Origin: JBEBXQ01 sp040391535
GTDB taxonomy: Bacteria > Bacteroidota > Bacteroidia > Cytophagales > Spirosomataceae
DNA: 33,236 nucleotides
NCBI GenBank assembly: GCA_040391535.1
Contig: JBEBXQ010000036.1
Span: forward strand, 1 to 33,236
Direction: 5' to 3'
Under the pieces are notes generated by a model. It searched no databases. It had not been told where the DNA came from and worked only from the letters and a program-made list of their open reading frames with translations. Shown piece after piece: positions 1 through 8,794 of the stretch (position 1 is the stretch's first letter; every line of letters begins with the position of its first letter). Position numbers and translations under genes: made by a program.

Positions 1-372
1 GTGGAGACGGAGGGATTCGAACCCTCGTCCAGATCAGGGAAACCCTGCGCCTTCTACATGTTTATCCTTCGATTAATTGTCGGACCTGGTTAGGTTCAAG
101 GCGGACCAGCGCCAGGTCTTAGGTGTTTGGGTCTCGTTGGATGTTAACACCATTAGTCCAACCAGTGCTGATTTTCGACACCCCTTATTCCACCCGACAG
201 CACGTAGGTTGGAGGGATGATGGCAATTGTTTAATCCTCCGGATTAAGCAGCCATGGCGTAGTTATTTTCGCCAGTTATTGTTCGAAAAGCATTGATTTA
301 CGAGAGGTACCTTTCAACTCTCGACATGCTTACACACAGACCTTCAACCCGCTGTCAAAACCAGTCGCCCCC
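1..372 (-). ncRNA. ssrA: tmRNA (transfer-messenger RNA)
   Basis: Rescues ribosomes stalled on broken mRNAs by acting first as an alanyl-tRNA and then as a short mRNA for a degradation tag. On the minus strand the 3' end has a T-arm (GAGGG, loop TTCGAAT, CCCTC) followed by CGTCTCC, a discriminator A and the first C of CCA; the window cuts off the remainder. The 5' end is placed at 372 because GGGGGCG there pairs with CGTCTCC over seven positions, two of them G-U, and is followed by a family-typical ACTGGTTTTGACAGCGGG. The tag reading frame lies in the middle (244-273). The length of about 372 nt fits a one-piece bacterial tmRNA. Any reading frame called in this stretch is spurious. I could not identify its promoter with confidence. 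Confidence 0.95.
244..273 (-). other. tmRNA tag-peptide reading frame
   Basis: Minus-strand codons GGC GAA AAT AAC TAC GCC ATG GCT GCT TAA encode GENNYAMAA and a stop. Gly as the resume residue and a C-terminal AA proteolysis signal match known Bacteroidota tags. With the charged Ala the appended tag would be AGENNYAMAA. The exact resume codon is inferred from family pattern. Confidence 0.88.
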
Positions 373-456
373 GGCTTTGCGCACAGTTTTCAGCTGTCGT
401 ACTATCCAATACAACGCTTATAGGGCTAAAGTTCCAATTTTTGATAAAAAAGTTAC

Positions 457-2739
457 TTATAATTCCCAGCGATAGCTCAGCACGGGTACAATGCCCATGT
501 GGTACTGCCGGACTTTCTGTTTCAGGTAGCTATCGTAATAGCTGTAGGCCACATTTTTGATATTGGCCGCGTTCTGTAAATCAAGTGATAAGGTACGGTT
601 ATAGTTTCCTTTGCTTTTTTTCCAGTAAACACGCACATCCGGACGGACGTAATCCGGCATCTGGATGGAAAATGGTTTTGATTCATCATATACCAATTGA
701 TTTTGTTGATTAGAAGATGCAATATCAATCGGCGTTTCACGCAGGCCGCCGTTCCAGATCATCCTGAAATTGAGTCCCCAGATCGATTCGTTCTTTTTCG
801 TAAATTCCTTTCCTGCAGTGATACTGAGTGTATGATGTCCATTATAGCGGGTATGGTGCCAATCCCCGGTGGTCCGGTAGCGGGCGTCATACAAAGAACC
901 GGCGATCAGCAGGTAAGTCTGGCGGCTGAGATATTGCTGATAGGAAACATCCGCGCCCATATTACGACCTTTTCCTTCGTTTCTGAGGCTGTAAGGAGGC
1001 CAGCCTTCGGGCAGATTGAGGACAGAGAATCCCCCCGATACCGGCACATTGAACAGCTGTTGACGGTAGAGCTCTATTTTCAGTTGCTTGTCAGCAGTAA
1101 AGAAGTGTTTGTATCCGAGTACAAAATGATGGGCACGGGTAGGTTCCAGGCGGTTGTTGGGCATGCCAATGGCATGGATATTGACAATAGCCGTTACGGG
1201 TTGCAGCTGACTGTGCAAGCCGTATGAAAGGCTTACCTGATTATCCGGATCGGGGTTATAACGGAATGCAATACGAGGTTCAAGGTATCCTTTAGGGGTA
1301 AGGCCACCGTACCAGGCGTAATGAAGGCCGGCTTCTGAGGAGAACCTGCGGAAGACAGTACTATTCCATTGGATAAATGGCTGTAGCATCCAAAGCCTGC
1401 GTATCTCCTGCGGCATGAAAAAGGCGTAAGGATTGATTTTATCGGTCTGATGATTAACGAAAAAACCTCCGGTCAGCCTCGTTTTGTTATTGATCCGGTG
1501 CTGTAGCCTGCTGGAAATGGAAAGCAGTTGTTTGGATTCGGTATCAAGCTGATGATAAAGATCCCGTTCATTCGGAAGATAAGGAATAGATTCCCGGGAA
1601 GCATCCAGTGCAGAAAAAACAACCGATGATTTCCATTGAGTACGGGATCCTGTACTCATCTGGTGGGTAATGCCGGTAGCGCCCATCCGGTTTTTGAAAA
1701 TGATATCCTGCCGGTCTTTCTGGCTTTCCCAAAGGGTTGAGTCCTGCTTTCCGGTAAAGGTGTTGTTACTGACTCCGCCCATTCCGAAGAACGTAAACTG
1801 TCCGGCCTTCTCAGTGGGTAACTGTATATGAAAGGATAAGTCCTGAAATTTGATTTTTTCTCCGCCGAAATCCATCCCCATGGCACCAAGTAATCCTGTG
1901 AACGAATACCTGTAATTGACCAGGTAAGAGGCTTTTGATTTTTTTGAAAACGGGCCTTCTGCAGCTATATCGAGTCCCAGGAAGCTGGCCTGAAGTGTAT
2001 ATTCCTGCTTTTCGTCATTTCCGGTGCGAAGTTTCATATCCATAATACCACCCAGTACATTTCCATATTCAGCCGGGAAGGCGCCGTTCAGAAAATAGGA
2101 GTTACCGAGTAATTGTGTACTGAGAATATTAACGCTTCCGCTGGAGGTAGTCGGGCGGTCACTGAAAGTGCCGGTATTGGACAAATGATTCGGATTTACG
2201 ATTTCAACACCTTCCAGCCGCCATTGGGTGTAGTTAGGGCTGTTTCCCCTTATCACAAGCGCATTGGACTGGTCATTACTTACCGTTACTCCCGGAAAGG
2301 AAACCGTTACGCGTGCCGGATCCATGTACGTGGCCGCATAGCGAAGGGTTTGTTCGGTAGTAATGGCCTCAATACTTTGCTGGGCCGGTACGGAGGTTCC
2401 GGTAACGGTAGCAACCGGTAAGCTGATCCCTGCCGGTTGCAGTCTGATTTCCAGAACTTTCTCTTTCCCTGCTTCCGTCAGGATTTCGGTAAGGTGTGTG
2501 GTTTCGTATCCCACATAAGAAACCACGAGATTGTAGCGTCCCCAGGGAATATTTTCAAACCGGAAGCGCCCTTCTTCGTCGGAGGTAGTAACAAATTCAG
2601 TTGCTGTCAGTTTAAGGGTAGCCTGCGGCAGAGGCTCTCCGGACTGGTCACTCCGAACTACGCCCCGTAAAGTGGTCGTGTGTATCTGTGCAATAGCCAG
2701 GAAAGGGAAAAGAATAAATAAGATCAGAAGTTTTTTCAT
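457..2739 (-). CDS. TonB-dependent outer-membrane receptor
   Basis: Outer-membrane beta-barrel receptor of 760 residues that should import a ligand using energy passed on by TonB. A signal peptide (MKKLLILFILFPFLAIAQ) is followed by a carboxypeptidase-regulatory-like beta-sandwich (about residues 20-105, with TLRGVVRSDQSGEPLPQATL and a VGYETTHL ending). Next comes a plug domain (about 110-235, with LVIRGNSPNYTQWRLEGVEI and AEYGNVLGGIMDMKLRTG) and a long barrel ending in an aromatic-rich strand, YRWEL. There is no adjacent SusD-like lipoprotein, so it is not a standard polysaccharide-uptake pair. It is transcribed away from hemF. The ligand cannot be read from the sequence; the hemF neighbour is not evidence for haem. 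The short C-terminal distance to ssrA suggests separate transcription units. Confidence 0.9.
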   Translation of the reverse strand: MKKLLILFILFPFLAIAQIHTTTLRGVVRSDQSGEPLPQATLKLTATEFVTTSDEEGRFRFENIPWGRYNLVVSYVGYETTHLTEILTEAGKEKVLEIRLQPAGISLPVATVTGTSVPAQQSIEAITTEQTLRYAATYMDPARVTVSFPGVTVSNDQSNALVIRGNSPNYTQWRLEGVEIVNPNHLSNTGTFSDRPTTSSGSVNILSTQLLGNSYFLNGAFPAEYGNVLGGIMDMKLRTGNDEKQEYTLQASFLGLDIAAEGPFSKKSKASYLVNYRYSFTGLLGAMGMDFGGEKIKFQDLSFHIQLPTEKAGQFTFFGMGGVSNNTFTGKQDSTLWESQKDRQDIIFKNRMGATGITHQMSTGSRTQWKSSVVFSALDASRESIPYLPNERDLYHQLDTESKQLLSISSRLQHRINNKTRLTGGFFVNHQTDKINPYAFFMPQEIRRLWMLQPFIQWNSTVFRRFSSEAGLHYAWYGGLTPKGYLEPRIAFRYNPDPDNQVSLSYGLHSQLQPVTAIVNIHAIGMPNNRLEPTRAHHFVLGYKHFFTADKQLKIELYRQQLFNVPVSGGFSVLNLPEGWPPYSLRNEGKGRNMGADVSYQQYLSRQTYLLIAGSLYDARYRTTGDWHHTRYNGHHTLSITAGKEFTKKNESIWGLNFRMIWNGGLRETPIDIASSNQQNQLVYDESKPFSIQMPDYVRPDVRVYWKKSKGNYNRTLSLDLQNAANIKNVAYSYYDSYLKQKVRQYHMGIVPVLSYRWEL

Positions 2740-2811
2740 GGTTCAGGACACCGTTGCCGCTGTAAGCAGGTCAATGTGTTATTCAGATTTTAAAACGGAA
2801 ATTTAATGAAT

Positions 2812-2861
2812 TTACAGGTAATACTGAAATCATTCTGATACCCCGGCCGGATAACCTGTAA
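2812..2861. repeat. Inverted repeat in receptor/hemF intergenic region
   Basis: TTACAGGT at 2812-2819 is the exact reverse complement of ACCTGTAA at 2854-2861, with 34 bases between. It lies in the 242-bp divergent gap between the receptor (minus) and hemF (plus). It could be a pair of half-sites for a regulator or may be chance. No clear promoter box was found beside it. Confidence 0.35.
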
Positions 2862-2967
2862 TGCGGAGCAGGATGTACATAATTTTCGGAAATCACCGTA
2901 TAAAATCCTTTTTGAGCTTATTCTTATGATTCGGAAGGAATATTTTTTACTTTCGGTATTCATTAAC

Positions 2968-2975
2968 AAGGAGGG
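2968..2975 (+). promoter_or_regulatory. Strong Shine-Dalgarno for hemF
   Basis: AAGGAGGG, six bases before the ATG at 2982. Such a full match is unusual for Bacteroidota, where initiation often does not use a Shine-Dalgarno site. It supports this start codon. Confidence 0.7.
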
Positions 2976-2981
2976 TTTTAC

Positions 2982-3881
2982 ATGGAATTACAAACGATAG
3001 AAAACGCATTTAAAGATCTTCAGGACAGGATTTGCAAGGCATTGGAAATCAGTGATAAAAAAGGGAAATTTATAGAAGATAAATGGGAGCATCATTCAGG
3101 CGGCGGCGGCCGTACCCGTTTGATTCAGGAGGGGAATATACTGGAAAAAGGAGGCGTTAATTTTTCAAGCGTAAGCGGACCGGTTCATGAGCGTTTACTG
3201 CAACAGCTGAACCTTGATCCGGGAGCGGACCTGCAATTCAATGCGACAGGAGTATCGATTGTCATGCATCCGAACAGCCCGATGGTCCCGATTATTCACA
3301 TGAATGTCCGGTATTTTCAGATTAACAATGGCATTAGCTGGTTCGGCGGTGGCATTGACCTGACCCCGCACTATGTACTGCAGGAGGATGCTGTTTTCTT
3401 TCACAAGACCATGAAATCAGCTTGTGACCGTCATGATCCGGTGTATTATCCGAAATTTAAATCCTGGGCCGATGAGTATTTCTATCTGCCTCACCGGGAG
3501 GAAACCCGTGGGGTTGGGGGTATCTTTTTTGACTATCTTAAACCGGAAAACGGAAAAACGAAAGAAGAGCTTTTTGATTTTGTTCTGGATGTAGGCAATC
3601 AGTTTGCCCCTGTATATACTGCTCTGATGGAAAAGCATCGGGAGGATCCTTATACCGGTGTGGAAAAAGCATGGCAATACCTGCGCCGTGGCCGGTATGT
3701 GGAATTTAACCTGGTATGGGACAGAGGAACCAAATTTGGCCTTGAAACCAGCGGACGCACCGAATCCATTCTGATGAGCCTGCCACCCCAGGCCAACTGG
3801 GCCTATGATTATAAACCCGAAGAGGGTTCACCGGAAGCGGCAACGCTTGCACTGTTGAAAAAGGGGATTGAGTGGGTGTGA
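2982..3881 (+). CDS. hemF: Oxygen-dependent coproporphyrinogen III oxidase
   Basis: Cytoplasmic haem-biosynthesis enzyme that uses O2 to decarboxylate coproporphyrinogen III to protoporphyrinogen IX. The 299 residues match the usual family length. Visible family blocks are WEHHSGGGGRTRLIQEGNIL near residues 35-54, the HPNSPMVPIIHMNVRYF block at 96-112, FGGGIDLTPHY at 121-131, and the LPHREETRGVGGIFFDYL block at about 169-186. An AAGGAGGG site supports the start. The gene stands alone between divergent and convergent neighbours, and its end is 22 bp from the end of menC. It requires oxygen, unlike the radical-SAM enzyme HemN, so the organism respires oxygen or at least tolerates it. Confidence 0.96.
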   Translation: MELQTIENAFKDLQDRICKALEISDKKGKFIEDKWEHHSGGGGRTRLIQEGNILEKGGVNFSSVSGPVHERLLQQLNLDPGADLQFNATGVSIVMHPNSPMVPIIHMNVRYFQINNGISWFGGGIDLTPHYVLQEDAVFFHKTMKSACDRHDPVYYPKFKSWADEYFYLPHREETRGVGGIFFDYLKPENGKTKEELFDFVLDVGNQFAPVYTALMEKHREDPYTGVEKAWQYLRRGRYVEFNLVWDRGTKFGLETSGRTESILMSLPPQANWAYDYKPEEGSPEAATLALLKKGIEWV

Positions 3882-3903
3882 ATCACGGATGCTGACCGTT
3901 ATG

Positions 3904-4986
3904 TTACAGCGGACTGAAATCCCATTTTTCAGCCTCTTCATAATGCAGGTATCCGTTACGGATGGTCAGTGGTGAAGGGAAATTATTATGATACAATTGT
4001 CCGGTTCCCAGTCCCTGGGGCATCTGCGCAGGGAATGATCCGGTGAACTGGGCAATGGCATTCAGCCCTATATTGGATTCCAGCGCGGAGGTAATCCACC
4101 AACCGATATGCAGCCTGTCCGCTATTTCTATCCATTCTCTGCATTGCTGAAAACCGCCCAGAAGGGAAGGCTTCAGAATGATATACGGCGGTTGAATGGC
4201 TTTCAGTAAATTGAACTTCTGCATATACGCCGGTAATCCGATCAGCTCTTCATCCAAAGCAACGGGAACGGGCGATTCCATGGCGATCTGCTGCATCAGT
4301 TGAGTCTGGCCGGCTTTGACAGGTTGTTCGATTGAATGGAGCTTAAATGCCGATAGTTTTTCGAGCTTATCATGAACATCTTCAGCCGAAAAAGCACCGT
4401 TGGCATCTACACGCAGGGTTATTTTCTCCGGAGAAAACCGGGAGCGGATGAACCGGAGGATTTCACATTCCTGTTCAAAATCTATAGCACCTACTTTTAT
4501 TTTGATGGTAGTATAACCTTGTTGTAATTTATCTTCAATCTGTTTCAGCATGAATTCCTTTTCGCCCATCCAGATAAGCCCGTTGATCTGAATTCCCTGC
4601 TTTCCTGCTGCAAACGCGTTGGGAAAGATCATACGCCTGCTTCCGTTCAGGTAATCATATAAAGCGGTTTCCAGTCCGAAACGAACCGAAGGAAGATGTT
4701 CCGGTACTACCTGTTGTACGATCATCGGCAGGTTAAACGGAAATACTTCCAGATCCAGCTGATTGAATAACTGACAGACTTCCTGTAGCTGTACTTCAAA
4801 ATCAGGAATATCATCCACACTCAGTCCTGCAAGAGGCCCGCATTCACCGTAAGCACACACACCCGGGTTTTCCGTATCAGTCAGTCTGAGTATCCAGATC
4901 TTCTTTTCATGCAGAATACCCCGTGAAGTACCTGCGGCGAATCGGAAATGGAGGAGATAAGGGACAGGTTCAATACGGATTGACAT
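3904..4986 (-). CDS. menC: o-Succinylbenzoate synthase
   Basis: Enolase-superfamily enzyme that dehydrates SHCHC to o-succinylbenzoate in menaquinone synthesis. With the start chosen here (360 residues) the catalytic set is visible: Lys162-x-Lys164 (TTIKIKVG), Asp194 (RVDANGAF), Glu220 (HSIEQP), Asp245 (VALDEEL) and Lys272 in IILKPSLLGG, the last typical of OSBS rather than of dipeptide epimerases. The open frame extends upstream to 5070, but that would run into lpxK on the other strand; the ATG at 4986, with MSIRIEPVPYLLHF, leaves a 78-bp divergent gap and matches the family N-terminus. No other men genes are nearby. A muconate or dipeptide-epimerase relative is the main alternative. Confidence 0.88.
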   Translation of the reverse strand: MSIRIEPVPYLLHFRFAAGTSRGILHEKKIWILRLTDTENPGVCAYGECGPLAGLSVDDIPDFEVQLQEVCQLFNQLDLEVFPFNLPMIVQQVVPEHLPSVRFGLETALYDYLNGSRRMIFPNAFAAGKQGIQINGLIWMGEKEFMLKQIEDKLQQGYTTIKIKVGAIDFEQECEILRFIRSRFSPEKITLRVDANGAFSAEDVHDKLEKLSAFKLHSIEQPVKAGQTQLMQQIAMESPVPVALDEELIGLPAYMQKFNLLKAIQPPYIILKPSLLGGFQQCREWIEIADRLHIGWWITSALESNIGLNAIAQFTGSFPAQMPQGLGTGQLYHNNFPSPLTIRNGYLHYEEAEKWDFSPL

Positions 4987-5064
4987 GGAAAAGGCCTTTG
5001 GAAATTGAAAACATTTTTTCAAGTATAGAAAAAAATACCCGTATTTCGTGAAAATATTCAGGAT

Positions 5065-6123
5065 ATGCATAAGATCGCGAAACTGTTATTGTGGCCTTTT
5101 TCTCTTCTTTACGGAAGCATTACAAGGGTAAGGAACCTGCTGTATGATCGTGATTTTAAAAAGTCTTTTCAGCCGCCTGTTACTACTGTTTCGGTGGGGA
5201 ATCTGACCGTGGGCGGTACCGGCAAAACGCCCTGTGTTGAATACCTGATCCGTTTACTGGCCGGTTCTTATCATATTACAGTGCTTAGCCGTGGTTATGG
5301 CCGGGGAACAAAAGGTTATATAGCTGCGGAGAAAGGAGTATCGGCCAATATCATAGGTGACGAGCCGCTGCAGTATTTTCAGAAATATGGCGAAAAAGTG
5401 AATGTGGCCGTATGCGAAGACCGGGTGGAGGGCTTCCACCGGTTATATAAGCAGTTTCCTCAAACAGGTCTGCTGCTGCTGGATGACGCTTATCAGCACC
5501 GGGCTATTCAACCGCATGTCAATATTCTCTTAAATGATTACCATCGTCCGTTTTACCACGATTTGCCGTTTCCGGCCGGCCGGCTCAGGGAAGGGCGGAC
5601 GGGAGCCGGAAGAGCGGATGCCGTTATTGTTACCAAATGCCCGGTTGTACTGACCTCAGAGGATCAGAAAGGCATAGAGACGCATATCCGCAGCTATACC
5701 CGCCCGGGTGTTCCGGTATTTTTTGCAGGTATTGCTTACGGAAAACCCGTTAATTTTGCCGGACAAACGACAGCTGCCTTTAACAGCATAGTGGCAGTGG
5801 CGGGTATAGCGCAGCCCGGATCGTTTTTGAAGCACCTGAATACATTTTATTCCATTGAAAAAACGTTGCTTTATAAAGATCACCATGATTATGTAAAGGA
5901 AGACCTGGAAGAAATGATAAAATACCTGAAAAAGGATAATTTTGTGGTGACAACCGAAAAAGACCGGGTAAAACTGGCCCCGTTGCTGGAAGGCACCCCA
6001 TGGCAAAACCGTTTTTTGTATATTCCGATTCAAATGGAATTCAAAGGGAATGCCGGAAGTTTTGATGAATGGATAAAAAAGCGGATTGTCCGGGACAATG
6101 AACAGCAATCTTTTGATGCATAG
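5065..6123 (+). CDS. lpxK: Tetraacyldisaccharide 4'-kinase
   Basis: Phosphorylates the 4' position of the lipid A disaccharide precursor at the inner-membrane surface, the sixth step of the Raetz pathway. An N-terminal hydrophobic, membrane-associating segment (HKIAKLLLWPFSLLYGSI) is followed by SVGNLTVGGTGKTP, whose Walker A GGTGKT lies at residues 50-55. A second block, LLLDDAYQHRAIQPHVNILL, corresponds to the family DDGFQHR motif (Gly-Phe is Ala-Tyr here). FVVTTEKDRVKL near the C-terminus is also typical. The length of 352 is normal. The 3' end overlaps the start of the next gene, indicating co-transcription with the porin. Confidence 0.94.
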   Translation: MHKIAKLLLWPFSLLYGSITRVRNLLYDRDFKKSFQPPVTTVSVGNLTVGGTGKTPCVEYLIRLLAGSYHITVLSRGYGRGTKGYIAAEKGVSANIIGDEPLQYFQKYGEKVNVAVCEDRVEGFHRLYKQFPQTGLLLLDDAYQHRAIQPHVNILLNDYHRPFYHDLPFPAGRLREGRTGAGRADAVIVTKCPVVLTSEDQKGIETHIRSYTRPGVPVFFAGIAYGKPVNFAGQTTAAFNSIVAVAGIAQPGSFLKHLNTFYSIEKTLLYKDHHDYVKEDLEEMIKYLKKDNFVVTTEKDRVKLAPLLEGTPWQNRFLYIPIQMEFKGNAGSFDEWIKKRIVRDNEQQSFDA

Positions 6124-8077
6124 AATTTTTCAGGTATTAGTTGTAGTGTTACTGGTTGGTTACGGGGGACTTTCTGCCGTTACTGCTCAGAACCTTCCGG
6201 GTAATCTGAAACTGCCCACCGGTGGAAGCGGAGAAAGCGGAGGAGTGATGAGTGGCGGACCGGTTCAGCTGGATGACAGTACCAAAAATGTTTACGGGCC
6301 CACGACTACCAAGTATTTTCTGCAGGACGATATCCTCAATAACCGTGATTCCACGCGTTACTTTGTGGATACTTCACAAACCAATTTTCACCGCTGGTCG
6401 TATGTGGATAAATCCTGGGGAAGGCTTATTGATCTCGGAAACCTGGGAACTGCATCCCGACAGCTGTTTTTTCAACCCCGGCAACAGGTAGGGGCTGACC
6501 TGGGGTTTCATGCCTATGACGCTTATATGACCAAAGCGGAGGACATACGGTATTACGATACCAAGTCACCGTTTACGGATATGAATTATATTATGGGCGG
6601 GCGTTCACAGGATATCCTGCGCTTTCATTTTACGCAGAACATTACCCCGCGGTTAAATGCCGGTTTTGGCTTGCAGCGTTTTACTTCCAACAAGCAGTAC
6701 GGGACATTCAGCGCGTTAGGAAGCGAAGCCAATCTCGCTAAAAACTGGGGCTTTCATTTTCATACCAGTTATGCTTCTGAAGATGGGAAGTACCTGTTAT
6801 TAGCTCATTTCAGGCACATGAATCATCAGGTGAAAGAGCAGGGTGGAGTACTTCCTGACTCAACAGAAGCAGGTATTGACCGTTATAAGTATGACGGAAA
6901 TGCCCGCCTGACCGACCTGACACGATCCTGGGAGCGGCAGAATCGCTACTATCTGTATCACCAGTATAAGCTGGCGAACGGGTTTCAGGTATTTCACCAG
7001 GCTGAATATGGGAAAACCATTAACCGGTATCAGGATAATGATCCTGTAATGGGGCTGGACTATGCTGTTTACCCGCATCTGAGGATTGATACGACAAAGA
7101 TTTTCCAGGAGATCCATTACGGGATTTTTGAAAATAAGGTAGGTTTGAAAGGACAGCTTTCGGGGTTTAATTACCGTGCAACCCTGCGTCAGCGCCTGTA
7201 CCGGATGCGGGGCGATGTACAGCGGGGCAATACGGAAGGGGGGACTTATACCAGCTATAAAACACCGCTGAAGTTTGAGAATATTATCGGATTATGGCTG
7301 AGCTATTACCTGAAAGACTCCACACAGCATCTGATAGCAGAAGGAGAGCATTTACTGGGAAAGGATTTTAAATTGAAAGGTGAACTTTCAACAAAATGGC
7401 TGAAAGCGGGATATCAGACGATCTTCTGGTCACCGGATCTGTTAATGCAGAATTATATCAGTAATGTCCTGCAATGGGAAAATGATTTTGACCTCATGGG
7501 GGCAAATACCATTTACGGGTCCATTCCGCTGAAGCTGAATAAGTTTGAGTTCATTCCTGAAATACAGTATCATCTGCTGACCAAATACCTCTATTACGAT
7601 GAAAACGCGATCGCGCAGCAGCATAACAGTGTGATCAATCTTTTGCGTGTAGGGGTCAATACCAAATGGGAAAGCGGCCGTTTTGCTTTTGCCGGAATGG
7701 GCTACGTATCCACGACTGACAACAAGGATATCATCAGGATCCCCGGTGTTTTTGCAAGCGGACAGATCACTTTTGATTTTACTTATGCCAAGGCTATGGA
7801 TGTACAACTGGGTGTGGCGGCTACTTACCGCTCTTCCTATTATGCCGATGCCTACATGCCAATGACCCAGCAGTTTCATTTGAATAATGATTTCATGGTA
7901 GACCAATACGCGGTAGCGGATGTGTTTGCCAATTTAAGGATTAAACGAGTGCGGCTGATGCTGAAAATGTCTCACGCCAACCAGGGGTTATTTGTGCCTG
8001 GTTATTACATAACACCCGGTTACCTTGGTTTGCGCAGGTCGTTCGGTATTGGTGCAAACTGGCCATTATTTGATTAA
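6098..8077 (+). CDS. Putative outer-membrane porin (Porin_10 type)
   Basis: Secreted beta-barrel protein of 659 residues. A signal peptide (hydrophobic core FQVLVVVLLVGYGGL, cleavage after AVTAQ) is followed by a short Gly/Ser-rich linker. The barrel begins with KNVYGPTTTKYFLQDDIL and LGNLGTASRQLFFQP, the pattern of proteins annotated as putative porins in Bacteroidota, with many alternating aromatic strands after it. Three in-frame starts exist: TTG 6086, ATG 6098 and ATG 6116. The ATG at 6098 is preferred; 6116 would also give a signal peptide. It overlaps the lpxK 3' end by 26 bp in another frame. The substrate is unknown, and the family name is by resemblance only. Confidence 0.8.
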   Translation: MNSNLLMHRIFQVLVVVLLVGYGGLSAVTAQNLPGNLKLPTGGSGESGGVMSGGPVQLDDSTKNVYGPTTTKYFLQDDILNNRDSTRYFVDTSQTNFHRWSYVDKSWGRLIDLGNLGTASRQLFFQPRQQVGADLGFHAYDAYMTKAEDIRYYDTKSPFTDMNYIMGGRSQDILRFHFTQNITPRLNAGFGLQRFTSNKQYGTFSALGSEANLAKNWGFHFHTSYASEDGKYLLLAHFRHMNHQVKEQGGVLPDSTEAGIDRYKYDGNARLTDLTRSWERQNRYYLYHQYKLANGFQVFHQAEYGKTINRYQDNDPVMGLDYAVYPHLRIDTTKIFQEIHYGIFENKVGLKGQLSGFNYRATLRQRLYRMRGDVQRGNTEGGTYTSYKTPLKFENIIGLWLSYYLKDSTQHLIAEGEHLLGKDFKLKGELSTKWLKAGYQTIFWSPDLLMQNYISNVLQWENDFDLMGANTIYGSIPLKLNKFEFIPEIQYHLLTKYLYYDENAIAQQHNSVINLLRVGVNTKWESGRFAFAGMGYVSTTDNKDIIRIPGVFASGQITFDFTYAKAMDVQLGVAATYRSSYYADAYMPMTQQFHLNNDFMVDQYAVADVFANLRIKRVRLMLKMSHANQGLFVPGYYITPGYLGLRRSFGIGANWPLFD

Positions 8078-8127
8078 GAATATTGATTTACGCATTTTTA
8101 GAGCCGTAAATAATTACTGAATAGCCT

Positions 8128-8721
8128 ATGTCGATTACCACGCTCGGACTTGAACTGCCGACTGATCCGCGTTGGGTCAGCATTGCCGGAATGAAGCTGG
8201 CCGATATTCTCATTGATCATGCGTATTGTGAGCAGAAAGCGGCTTCTTCCTGTATTTCCCTGATTGTCCATTATCCCAGGAAAGAGAAACTGGTAGAAAC
8301 CCTTACACCCATTGTGGCAGAGGAATGGGGGCACTTTCAGAGAGTCCTGAAGGAACTGAAAAAACGCAATATTCGTCTGGGAAACCAGCGGAAGGATGAA
8401 TACGTGAAAAAGATAAGTGAATTTCTCAGAAAGAAAGGCGATGAAAAAGAGGTGTTGCTTGACCGGTTATTATTCTGTGCCTTAATTGAAGCCCGCAGCT
8501 GCGAACGATTTAAAATACTTTCTGAAAATCTCAATGAACCGGGTTTACAGAAATTTTATCGCGAACTGATGATTTCAGAAGCAGGCCATTACCGGACGTT
8601 TATTGAGCTGGCAGAGGAATATATTGACCCTGAGAGGGTAAGAAGCCGATGGAAGGAAATTCTGAAAAAAGAGGCCGAAATCCTGCTGACACTGGACGTC
8701 AGAGGTGACAGGATGCACTGA
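8128..8721 (+). CDS. miaE: tRNA-(ms2io6A37) hydroxylase, diiron
   Basis: Non-haem diiron monooxygenase that hydroxylates the isopentenyl side chain of ms2i6A at tRNA position 37 using O2. The 197-residue ferritin-like protein has both iron-binding sets: Glu35 (DHAYCEQKA), Glu66-x-x-His69 (EEWGHF), Glu121 (LIEARSCERF) and Glu151-x-x-His154 (SEAGHY). It should depend on MiaA and MiaB, whose genes are not in this window. It follows the porin by 50 bp and probably shares its transcript. The activity is oxygen dependent, so the modification level could report on aerobic state. Confidence 0.93.
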   Translation: MSITTLGLELPTDPRWVSIAGMKLADILIDHAYCEQKAASSCISLIVHYPRKEKLVETLTPIVAEEWGHFQRVLKELKKRNIRLGNQRKDEYVKKISEFLRKKGDEKEVLLDRLLFCALIEARSCERFKILSENLNEPGLQKFYRELMISEAGHYRTFIELAEEYIDPERVRSRWKEILKKEAEILLTLDVRGDRMH

Positions 8722-8794
8722 TGTGAATTCCACATTGATTAGTAGATACATAAAAAGAATTGCTTTGAATACTGTTAATTTTTACCAGAATAAT

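Noticed and set aside
293..475. 60-codon plus-strand frame
   Set aside because: Lies over the tmRNA 5' part and the receptor 3' end on the other strand; no protein-like features.
697..1227. 176-codon plus-strand frame
   Set aside because: Antisense to the TonB-dependent receptor, whose frame is complete and clearly homologous.
4987..5070. N-terminal extension of menC
   Set aside because: Would overlap the lpxK start on the opposite strand, leaves no promoter space, and encodes a Phe/Tyr/Lys-rich segment foreign to the family.
7442..7906. 154-codon minus-strand frame
   Set aside because: Antisense to the porin barrel; no family resemblance.
8705..8794. N-terminal extension of the NIPSNAP gene
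   Set aside because: Overlaps miaE and would place 30 residues before an obvious signal peptide.
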